Made by a program: the position numbers and the translations under genes. Below the pieces are notes generated by a model, which was not told the DNA's origin, made no database searches, and saw nothing but the letters and a program-made list of their open reading frames with translations. A stretch of DNA of 64,000 nucleotides, from the NCBI RefSeq assembly GCF_003963535.1, contig NZ_CP034539.1:8804001-8868000 (forward strand), written 5' to 3'. Each line of letters starts with the position of its first letter. The first letter of the stretch is position 1. Source of the DNA: Streptomyces cyaneochromogenes. GTDB taxonomy: Bacteria > Actinomycetota > Actinomycetes > Streptomycetales > Streptomycetaceae. This document shows positions 25,534-33,243 of this stretch, piece by piece.

Positions 25534-28500
25534 CGGACGGGCCGGCCGCGACGGCCGGGTCGTGACGTTCTACTCGTACAAGGGCGGCACCGGCCGGACC
25601 ATGGCCCTCGCCAACACCGCCTGGATCCTCGCCGCCAACGGCAAGCGTGTCCTCGCCGTGGACTGGGACCTGGAGGCGCCCGGCCTGCACCGCTTCTTCC
25701 ACCCGTTCCTCGACCCGGCGACGGTCGGCGCCACCACCGGCGTCATCGACCTGCTCACCGACTACGCCTGGGCGGCCTCGGCCGACGCCACGGAGACCGA
25801 GCACCGGCCCCCGGACTGGCACCGCCAGTACGCCCGCATCCAGCGCCACGCGGTCTCCCTGGACTGGCCGTTCCCCGAGCCGGGCACCCTCGACCTCGTC
25901 TCCGCCGGCCGGCAGAACCGTGACTACTCGGCGATCGTCTCCACCTTCGACTGGGACAACTTCTACGAACACCTCGGCGGCGGGCTGTTCTTCGACGCGT
26001 TACGCGACGACATGCGGCACCACTACGACTACGTCCTCATCGACAGCCGCACCGGTCTCTCCGACATCGCCGACATCTGCACCGCCCATCTGCCCGACAT
26101 CCTCGTCGACTGCTTCACCCTCAGCGGCCAGAGCATCGACGGGGCCGCCGCGGTCGCCCACCACATCGACGAACGCTTCCGCAGCCGCCGTATCCGCATC
26201 CTGCCCGTGCCGATGCGCATCGACGAGGGCGAGAAGGAGAAGGCCGACGCGGGACGCTCCCTCGCCCGGGCCAAGTTCGACCGGTTCCCCTCCGGCATGA
26301 CCGAGACCCAGCTCACCGGCTACTGGGGCTCGGTGGAGATCCCGTACCGGCCCTACTACGCCTACGAGGAGACCCTGGCCACCTTCGGTGACGAGGCGGG
26401 AAACGCCGGCTCGCTGCTCGCGGCCTTCGAACGGCTCACCGGCGTCATCACCGACCAGGCCGTCACCGCGCTGCCGCGCATGGACGAGGAGGTGCGCCTC
26501 GCCATCAAGAAGGCGTTCACCCGCAGCCGTTCGGCGCTCCCGGCCGACCTGCACCTCAGCTATGTGTCCGAGGACCGGATGTGGGCCGATTGGATCGCCG
26601 CGCTGCTCACCCGGGCCGGCTTCCGGGTGGTGCTGAAGTACGTCGGCTGCGAGAGCGACGGGGCCGAGAAGCCGGCCGACCGCACGGTGGTCGTGCTCTC
26701 CCCGGCCTACCAGCGCTCGGCGCGTGCCCGCCAGGTGTGGGAGGCCGCGACCGGGGGCGATCCCTCCGGCCGGCGCCAGGTCGTCCCGGTCCGGGTGGGG
26801 GACATCCGTCCGGCGCCGACGTTCAGCGAGTGGGCGCCGGTGGACCTGGTGCGGCTGGACGAGACACAGGCCACCGGAGCGCTGCTGCGCGCCCTCGGCA
26901 AGCCCGCCCTGCCCGCCGAGCGTCAGGCCGACGGGCCGCCCACCGAGGCCCGCTTCCCGGGCACCGCGCCCAAGTTCTGGAACGTCTCGCCCCGCAACGC
27001 CTCCTTCACCGGCCGCAGCGCCCTGCTGGAGAGGCTGCGCGACAGCCTCGGCTCCAGCACCACCGGCGTCTCCCCGGCGCCGTACGCCCTCTACGGCCTC
27101 GGCGGGGTCGGCAAGACCCAGATCGCGCTGGAGTACGTGCACCGGTTCGCCGCCGACTACGACCTGGTGTGGTGGATCCCCTCCGAGCAGAACGAGCTCG
27201 TCATCTCCTCCCTCGCCGAACTCGGCGGCCGCCTCGGCCTGCGGGTCGGCGACGAGGCGGCGCAGGCCGCGCAGGAGGTGCGGGACCATCTGCGCCAGTC
27301 CGGCTCCACGCTGCGCTGGCTGCTGGTCTTCGACAACGCCGACGAACCGCAGGAGGTCAGCCGGCACTTCCCCGGCGGCAACGGCCACATCCTGGTCACC
27401 TCCCGCAACCAGGGCTGGTCCCAGCACGGGGAGACCATCGAGGTCGACCCCTTCCTGCGCGAGGAGAGCATCGAGCACCTGCTGCGCCGGGCCGCCGACC
27501 TCAGCGTCGAGGACGCCGACCGGGTCGCCGCGGCCGTCGGCGACCTGCCCCTCGCCCTCGACCAGGCCGGCGCCTGGCTCGCCGAGACCGGCACCCCCGT
27601 CGACACCTATCTGGCGGAACTGGACCAACAGGCCGAACTCGTCCTGTCGTTCAGCCAGCCCTCCAACTACCCGCAACCGGTCGCGGCCACCTGGAACGTC
27701 TCCATCGAGCGCCTCAAGGAGCGCTCCCCGGCCGCGGTGCAGCTGCTGCAGCTGTGCGCCTTCTTTGCGGCCGAGCCGATCTCCATGAAGCTGCTCTACG
27801 GCGACGAGATGATCCGCGTGCTGGCCGAGAAGGACCCCTCGCTGCAGGAGAAGATGGTCCTCGGCCGGGTGATCCGGGAGATCGGCCGCTTCGCGCTGGC
27901 CAAGGTCGACCGGGGCACCGAGTCGATCCAGGTGCACCGGCTGGTCCAGGCCGTCATCCGCGCGCAGATGACACCGCAGGAACAACTGGACGCCCAGCAC
28001 GTCGTGCACCGCATCCTGGCCGGCGCCCGGCCCTCGGGCGAGGAGCCGATCGACGCCCCGGAGAACCGTCCGGTCTTCGCCGCGATCTGGCCGCACCTGG
28101 AGGCCTCCGAGGCGAGCACCTGCGACGAGCCCAAGACCCGCCAGCTCCTCATCGACCGGGTGCGCTACCTCTGGAAGCGCGGTGACCTCAACGTCGCCTT
28201 CAGCCTCGGCGAGGAGCTTCGCTCGTCCTGGGAGGTGCAGCTGAACGCCCGCAGCACCCAGATCGCCGAGCTGGAAAAGCGGATCGCCGCGGACAAGGAA
28301 CGCACCGGCACGGCCGACGCCGAGCACACCAAGGCGCTGGCGGAACACGAGCGCTATGCCCGGGACCTGCGGATGCAGATCCTCTATCTGCGCTTCCACA
28401 TCGCGAACGTGCTGCGCTCCCTCGGCAAGTACGTGGAGGCGGAGCGGGTGGGCTCGGACACCCTGGCCCAGCAGCGCCGGCTGCTGGCCCCGGACCATCC

Positions 28501-29575
28501 GCACGTCCTGATGACGACCAGCGGGCTGGCGACCGACCTGGGGAGCATCGGACGGTTCGCCGAGGCCCTGGAGATGGCCACGGCGGCGTACGGCGGATTC
28601 AAGGAGAGCTTCGGTGAGGACCACCCGCGCACCCTCAAGGCCAACAACAACCGAGCCGTCTGCCTGCGCCAGCTCGGCCGCTACGGCGAGGCACGCGACG
28701 TCGACCAGGAGATCTACGACCGGTGGCGCAACGATCTCGGTGAGACGAACCCGGAGACCCTGCTGAGCGCCACCAACCTGGGCCGCGATCTGCGGGAGGT
28801 GGGCGAGTACGGCACCTCGATCTCGCTGCTGCGCCGCGGATACACCGCCTATCAGGAGCTGTTCGGCGACACCTACCCCGAGACCCTGCGCACCGCCAAG
28901 AGCCTCGCCGTCTCCCTGCGCAAGGCGGGACAGGTCGCCGAGGCCCGCGCCATCACCCACCAGACCCGCGAGAACTACCGCACCCGGGAGATCCCCACCA
29001 CAACCCCCGACGTCCTGGACTGCACCCTCAACTACGCCACCGACCTGTACGCCACCGGAGCCCGCGACGAGGCCCTCGCCCTGGCCGAGGAGGTCGTGCC
29101 CCAGTACCGGACGGCACCCGGCGTGCGGCACCCGGCGACGCTGGCCGCCGTCAACAACCTGGGTATCTTCCTGCGCGGCTCCGGCGAGGTGGGCAAGGCA
29201 CGGGCCCTGCTGGAGGAGAACCTGGCCACGCTGCGCGAGGTGCTCGGCGAACGCCACCCGTACAGCCTCGCCTGCGCCGTCAACCTCGCCAACGTGCTGG
29301 CGGAACTGGGCAGGCTGGGCGAGGCCGAGGAACTCGAGCGGATGGCCGTCGCCGGATTCCAGGCCGGTCTCGGCCACGGCCACCCCGACACCGTCGTCTC
29401 GCGCGCCAACCTGGCGGTGACCCTGCGCACCCTGGACCGGATCCCGGAGGCCGAACAGCTCCAGGAGAGCGCCCGCACCGATCTGGCCCGGCTGCTCGGC
29501 GAGGACCATCCGCACACGGCGACCGTGCGCGAGGGCAAGCGGATCCACCGGGATCTGGAACCCCTGCCGGTGTGA
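25520..29575 (+). CDS. NLR-like FxSxx-COOH system protein: KGGTGR ATPase-TIR-NB-ARC-TPR
   Basis: A 1351-aa multidomain protein. Residues about 14-330 are a MinD/SIMIBI-type ATPase with the variant Walker A K21-G-G-T-G-R and a VDWDLEAPGLHRFF signature. About 342-460 is a TIR-like domain (LHLSYVSEDRMWADWI, VVVLSPAYQRS) that lacks the WCxxE glutamate. About 500-800 is an NB-ARC/STAND NTPase with P-loop GLGGVGKT at 526-533, LLVFDNADE Walker B and GDLPLALDQAGAWL. About 860-940 includes a charged coiled-coil-like helix. About 930-1345 is a series of ~42-residue Kinesin-light-chain-type TPRs (HP-x-TL-x-NN-A pattern). I start at ATG 25520, after GAGGAGG. It overlaps fxsC by 14 bp. TTA is codon 161. 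This is a typical oligomerising sensor/switch design. Confidence 0.92.
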   Translation: MSSLDGRAGRDGRVVTFYSYKGGTGRTMALANTAWILAANGKRVLAVDWDLEAPGLHRFFHPFLDPATVGATTGVIDLLTDYAWAASADATETEHRPPDWHRQYARIQRHAVSLDWPFPEPGTLDLVSAGRQNRDYSAIVSTFDWDNFYEHLGGGLFFDALRDDMRHHYDYVLIDSRTGLSDIADICTAHLPDILVDCFTLSGQSIDGAAAVAHHIDERFRSRRIRILPVPMRIDEGEKEKADAGRSLARAKFDRFPSGMTETQLTGYWGSVEIPYRPYYAYEETLATFGDEAGNAGSLLAAFERLTGVITDQAVTALPRMDEEVRLAIKKAFTRSRSALPADLHLSYVSEDRMWADWIAALLTRAGFRVVLKYVGCESDGAEKPADRTVVVLSPAYQRSARARQVWEAATGGDPSGRRQVVPVRVGDIRPAPTFSEWAPVDLVRLDETQATGALLRALGKPALPAERQADGPPTEARFPGTAPKFWNVSPRNASFTGRSALLERLRDSLGSSTTGVSPAPYALYGLGGVGKTQIALEYVHRFAADYDLVWWIPSEQNELVISSLAELGGRLGLRVGDEAAQAAQEVRDHLRQSGSTLRWLLVFDNADEPQEVSRHFPGGNGHILVTSRNQGWSQHGETIEVDPFLREESIEHLLRRAADLSVEDADRVAAAVGDLPLALDQAGAWLAETGTPVDTYLAELDQQAELVLSFSQPSNYPQPVAATWNVSIERLKERSPAAVQLLQLCAFFAAEPISMKLLYGDEMIRVLAEKDPSLQEKMVLGRVIREIGRFALAKVDRGTESIQVHRLVQAVIRAQMTPQEQLDAQHVVHRILAGARPSGEEPIDAPENRPVFAAIWPHLEASEASTCDEPKTRQLLIDRVRYLWKRGDLNVAFSLGEELRSSWEVQLNARSTQIAELEKRIAADKERTGTADAEHTKALAEHERYARDLRMQILYLRFHIANVLRSLGKYVEAERVGSDTLAQQRRLLAPDHPHVLMTTSGLATDLGSIGRFAEALEMATAAYGGFKESFGEDHPRTLKANNNRAVCLRQLGRYGEARDVDQEIYDRWRNDLGETNPETLLSATNLGRDLREVGEYGTSISLLRRGYTAYQELFGDTYPETLRTAKSLAVSLRKAGQVAEARAITHQTRENYRTREIPTTTPDVLDCTLNYATDLYATGARDEALALAEEVVPQYRTAPGVRHPATLAAVNNLGIFLRGSGEVGKARALLEENLATLREVLGERHPYSLACAVNLANVLAELGRLGEAEELERMAVAGFQAGLGHGHPDTVVSRANLAVTLRTLDRIPEAEQLQESARTDLARLLGEDHPHTATVREGKRIHRDLEPLPV

Positions 29576-29629
29576 GAGCCGGTCGCGGCGCGGGCGGGGT
29601 CTGTTCACAGGCGCTGACAGGCCGCGGGG

Positions 29630-30526
29630 TCAGTGCTGGTCGACGGTCACCCCGGGCCGGCGGCCGCCCAGCAGCCAGGTCACGATGTCCGGCAGCACAC
29701 GCAGCGACCCGAAGTGCGCGGCGGCGGGCTGCAGGATGGCGGTCACGCTGGGGATGCGGGCGGCCAGCCAGCGGGTGTGGCTGGGCGGGGAGAAGACGTC
29801 CTGCTCCCCGTGCCACAGCAGCACCGGCACGAAGATGTCGGCCGGATTGAACCCCCAGGGGCTGCAGAACGACAGCGCGTCGTCCACCCATCCGTCGGCC
29901 GACACCCGCAGTGCCTCGCGGTAGTTGCGCAGCAGCATGGCCCGGACCCCGGCGTCCGCGACCACCCTGAGATCGGACTCGGTGAGGTCCCGGCGCAACT
30001 GCGCCAGCAGCCGCACCGGGTCCGAGCGGATGGCGACGGACCGAAGGCGCAGGCTGGCCGCGAGCCGGTCCGGGCTGGCGAGGGCCTTGGAGAACTCGTT
30101 GACGTTGGAGGCCGCCATTCCGGCGAACCAGTCGAGTCCGTCCGCGTCGCGCGGGGCCAGGCTCACCAGCACCGCGACCCGGGTCACCCGGTCGGGCAGC
30201 AGGGCGGCACAGGCCAGCGCGTGCGGTCCGCCGCCGGAACGGCCGACCACGGCGAACCGCTCGATACCGAGGGTGTCGGCGACGGCGGCGACATCGGCCG
30301 CGACGTGTGCGACGGACCGCCCGGGCAGCGGATCCGAGGAACCGTAGCCCGGGCGGTCGTAGGTGATCAGCTGGACCCGCTGGTGGTAGAGCAGCATGGG
30401 CCGGGGTGCGGGGCCGAGTCTGCTCCCGGGTGTGCCGTGCAGCAGGAACACCGGAAAACCGCCCGGATCACCGGAGATCTCGACGGCTAATCGTCGTCCG
30501 TCCCCCGTGTACACGTCTTTGAGCAT
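29630..30526 (-). CDS. alpha/beta-fold hydrolase
   Basis: A 298-aa alpha/beta hydrolase. The oxyanion turn is LLHGTPGSR, the nucleophile elbow GRSGGG, the acid in WHGEQDVFSPP and the His in AAAHFGSLR. Cytosolic, with no signal peptide. I start at MLKDVYTGDGRRL, which has AGGGGAG 7 nt upstream. It is convergent with the NLR-like gene. Codon 13 is TTA, so it shares the bldA dependence predicted for the fxs genes and may be part of the same regulated block even though it is on the other strand. The substrate is unknown. Confidence 0.9.
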   Translation of the reverse strand: MLKDVYTGDGRRLAVEISGDPGGFPVFLLHGTPGSRLGPAPRPMLLYHQRVQLITYDRPGYGSSDPLPGRSVAHVAADVAAVADTLGIERFAVVGRSGGGPHALACAALLPDRVTRVAVLVSLAPRDADGLDWFAGMAASNVNEFSKALASPDRLAASLRLRSVAIRSDPVRLLAQLRRDLTESDLRVVADAGVRAMLLRNYREALRVSADGWVDDALSFCSPWGFNPADIFVPVLLWHGEQDVFSPPSHTRWLAARIPSVTAILQPAAAHFGSLRVLPDIVTWLLGGRRPGVTVDQH

Positions 30527-30693
30527 GCGCGGTCTCCCCTCGAGGCCCCCGCCCGCGGTGGCATGCCGTGTGGTCGTGCAACGGCAATTCCCCATCGTGC
30601 CCCAGATCATCCCGATGTGCGGGAGTTTCCGGCTTCTGGCGGGTCAATGACCGCCGGGTGACGCCGACTTGTCGCTTCGGCGGCCGAACTCGC

Positions 30694-31542
30694 TCAGTCC
30701 GTGCCCTGCTTGTACGAGTACACGGCCGTCGTCACCGCGCACACCCCCGGCGGGATCATCTGCGCCCGCAGCGTGCCGCTGTTCACGTCGTAGTCGACGC
30801 CCTCCGTCTCGAAGGTGCCCGTGCACACGCTGCGCTGCGGCAGTGCGAACAGACTCTTCACCGCGCCGGTGACCGGCTGACCGTCCACCTTGCGCTCCAG
30901 GTCCACCTGGAGCAGCGGGCGGATCTGGGGGAAGAGCGTCCCTGTGGCGTCGTTCGAGGCGCACAGCAGCCGGGTGTCCGTCACGAAGTCGCAGCCCTGG
31001 ATGTCGCGCACCGGCTTGTCCAGGGTGATCTGCCAGGCCTCCTTCAGGTCTCCGCCCGTGGGCGGGGTGGAAGGGTTGAGCAGGGGGGCGGGGAAGACCT
31101 GGAGTCTGTTCTGCTCCCCCCACTCGCCCGACACCAGCCACTGCCCGTCGGGCGAGACGGTGGCGAAGGAGTTGTTCAGCTTCTCGCCCGGGTTGAGCCG
31201 GTGGACGTACTCGTAGCGCTTCCCGGCCGGGGTCGTCACCGCGAACATCTTCGACGTGGCCGTGTCCGGGCCCTGGTAGGCGTCGAAGGTGTGGCCGCGG
31301 GCGACGTCCGGGTCGCCGATGTGGTTCCAGCCCTTGATCCGCAGGTCCAGCGGGATGGAGGCGAGCCCGCGGTACAGCAGTGAGCCGTCCGCGCGGCTCG
31401 CCAGGCCCTGCCCGCCGCCCAGCGTGTCCGTGTACGCCCTGCCGGTCTGCGCCCACTGCGGGTCACCGGCGGCGGACGCCGTCCCCGCGCCGAGCGCGAG
31501 CGCGGCCAATAAGCAACCGGGGGTGAGGAAATGACGTCTCAT
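30694..31542 (-). CDS. secreted protein of unknown function
   Basis: A 282-aa protein with a signal peptide (MRRHFLTPGCLLAALALGAGTASA). The rest has short repeats reminiscent of a beta-propeller (GSLLYRGLASIPLDLRIKGWNHIGDPD, SPDGQWLVSGEWGEQNR, LLCASNDATGTLF), with four Cys that could form disulphides. I do not recognise a catalytic motif. It is the last gene of the operon that starts with the PfkB kinase or the sugar-binding protein; its ATG shares a TGATG with the PHP gene stop. Codon 11 is TTA, so translation may be delayed to development while the upstream genes are not so limited. Confidence 0.8.
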   Translation of the reverse strand: MRRHFLTPGCLLAALALGAGTASAAGDPQWAQTGRAYTDTLGGGQGLASRADGSLLYRGLASIPLDLRIKGWNHIGDPDVARGHTFDAYQGPDTATSKMFAVTTPAGKRYEYVHRLNPGEKLNNSFATVSPDGQWLVSGEWGEQNRLQVFPAPLLNPSTPPTGGDLKEAWQITLDKPVRDIQGCDFVTDTRLLCASNDATGTLFPQIRPLLQVDLERKVDGQPVTGAVKSLFALPQRSVCTGTFETEGVDYDVNSGTLRAQMIPPGVCAVTTAVYSYKQGTD

Positions 31543-33227
31543 CAGGCTCCTGCCACGTCGACGAATACCGGGTTCGAATAGAACCACGTATCCGCCCACG
31601 GGTCACCGTTCCCGGGCTCGTGCGGGATCGGCCCGTGCGGGTCGACCGACGCGCCCAGACAGCCCGCGCCGTGGCGGTTGCCGTCGCTGCCGCGCAGCCG
31701 GACGTAGAAGGACTCGTCCCCGGCGGTCAGCGGGATGCGCAGGGTGTACGTCCCCTTGCGGCCGCTCACGTCCTCGGTCGTCACGACCTTGGTGTCCGGG
31801 GCCCGCCAGGAGTCCCGGTCGGCCACCGGGCCGCGCACCGCGCCCCGGATGACGTCGACGTGCGCCAACTCGGGCAGGATTCCCTGGGGGTTGGGCCGTG
31901 AGGCGGTCGTCACGGTGATGTCGAGGGTGAGCTTCTCGCCCTTGCGCACCCGCAGCCGGCCGCCCAGTGTGACGCCCCGGCCGAGGTCGCAGTCCCGCCC
32001 CAGCCGCACGTCGAGGCCGTCGAGCAGATGCCCGTGGTCCAGCCAGACGCGGCCCGCGCGCAGGCCCGCCATCACCGCGCGGTAGCCGTAGCGGGTGACG
32101 CCGACGTGGGTGCGGCTGAACTGGCCCGGCCAGAAGTCGCTGCCCGGCTGCGGGGCGGTGGTGTTCACCGGGTCGGGGAGCTTGCCGGTGGAGTCGAAGT
32201 TCTGCCCGGCCGGCCAGTCGCCGTTCTTCCAGGTGTCGAAGACGACGCGGTGGGCGTCGGAGTTCGTGGTGACCGAGAACAGGCGGCCCTCCGCCAGCAT
32301 CGAGTCCCACAGCCCGCCGACCGTCGCGGTCGCCCAGTCGAAGCCGCCGTACGTCAGATACGCCTCCGCCGGGTAGCCGGGCCAGGACTGCGCCGACGGC
32401 TTGTTCTCGTACTCGCCGCGGATCGAGGTGGCGCCGCGCCGGCCGGGGATGGCCGCGCCCTGGGCGCCGGGCGCGCCCTCCATGCCGATCATGATCTCGG
32501 GAGCCGCGTCCCGCCAGCCCCGCATCTCGTGCGGGGAGTCGATGCCGAGTCGCAGGGGGTGGTTGGCGAGGACGAGGACATCGTCCACGTAGCCCGTGCG
32601 GCGCTGCTCGGCCAGCCACTTGATGGCCTTGACCGCGTGGGCCTCGTTGCGGGCGGTGTCCGCGTCGGCCGCGCCGCCCTTGTCGTAGCCGAGCAGCTTG
32701 CCGTCGTAGGCGCTCTCGAACCGCGTGAGCAGGTCGACCTCGTGCGCGCCCGGAGCCGTGAAGACCGTGCAGTGCTCGGCGGCCGGGATGTACCACTCCA
32801 GGCCCTGGAAGATCAGCTGGCGCGGGTTCTCGGCGCGGGCCCGGCGGATCTCCTCGTGTTCCAGCGCGGCGCCGTACTTGGCGTGGCCGAAGTTGGAGTG
32901 CTCGGTGAACACCATCCAGTCGAGGCCGTACTTGGCGCCGGCGGCGGCCAGTTGGGAGAACGTGTACTTGGCGTCGTGGCTGTAGACGCTGTGGATGTGG
33001 TGGTCGCCGACGAGGTAGGCCAGGCGCGGGTCGTCGCCGCCGAGTCGCCGGTCGGCCGGGGCCGGGGCCGGGGCCGCCGCTGCCGGTACGGCCGCGGAGC
33101 CCAGCGCGAAGGCGGCGCCGAACAGGCCCGCGCGGCGCAGGAGGCCGCGTCGCGACACGCCCTGCGCGTCGAGGTCGGCGGGGGATACGGAGGGGTCGGC
33201 CCAGGAGGGGAGCTGCTGCGCGGTCAC
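31542..33227 (-). CDS. TAT-exported PHP/CehA-McbA-type metallophosphoesterase
   Basis: A 561-aa protein with a twin-arginine signal (SRRGLLRRAGLFGAAFALGSAAVPAAAA). Metal-binding PHP motifs follow: GDHHIHSVYSHDA at about 70, FTEHSNFGHAKYG at about 100, LVLANHPL at about 220, and VTTNSDAHR near 325. The C-terminal ~150 residues form a beta-rich domain. PHP proteins hydrolyse phosphoesters with a trinuclear metal site; a Mn/Fe enzyme of this kind would be folded before TAT export. It lies 16 bp after the metallophosphoesterase gene. Its likely role is to release phosphate or phospho-sugars outside the cell. Confidence 0.88.
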   Translation of the reverse strand: MTAQQLPSWADPSVSPADLDAQGVSRRGLLRRAGLFGAAFALGSAAVPAAAAPAPAPADRRLGGDDPRLAYLVGDHHIHSVYSHDAKYTFSQLAAAGAKYGLDWMVFTEHSNFGHAKYGAALEHEEIRRARAENPRQLIFQGLEWYIPAAEHCTVFTAPGAHEVDLLTRFESAYDGKLLGYDKGGAADADTARNEAHAVKAIKWLAEQRRTGYVDDVLVLANHPLRLGIDSPHEMRGWRDAAPEIMIGMEGAPGAQGAAIPGRRGATSIRGEYENKPSAQSWPGYPAEAYLTYGGFDWATATVGGLWDSMLAEGRLFSVTTNSDAHRVVFDTWKNGDWPAGQNFDSTGKLPDPVNTTAPQPGSDFWPGQFSRTHVGVTRYGYRAVMAGLRAGRVWLDHGHLLDGLDVRLGRDCDLGRGVTLGGRLRVRKGEKLTLDITVTTASRPNPQGILPELAHVDVIRGAVRGPVADRDSWRAPDTKVVTTEDVSGRKGTYTLRIPLTAGDESFYVRLRGSDGNRHGAGCLGASVDPHGPIPHEPGNGDPWADTWFYSNPVFVDVAGA

Positions 33228-33243
33228 GGTGATCCTCTGCGGG

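Noticed and set aside
26000..29608. 1202-aa open frame on the minus strand opposite the NLR-like gene
   Set aside because: Same antisense artefact; no recognisable domain, while the plus strand has intact P-loops and TPRs.
29576..29629. Possible terminator between the NLR-like gene and the convergent hydrolase
   Set aside because: Only short imperfect stems are seen and they run into the hydrolase coding end.
30640..30693. Imperfect GGCGGGTCA/TGACCGCC dyad after the secreted protein gene
   Set aside because: Bulged stem without a proper loop; too weak to call a terminator.
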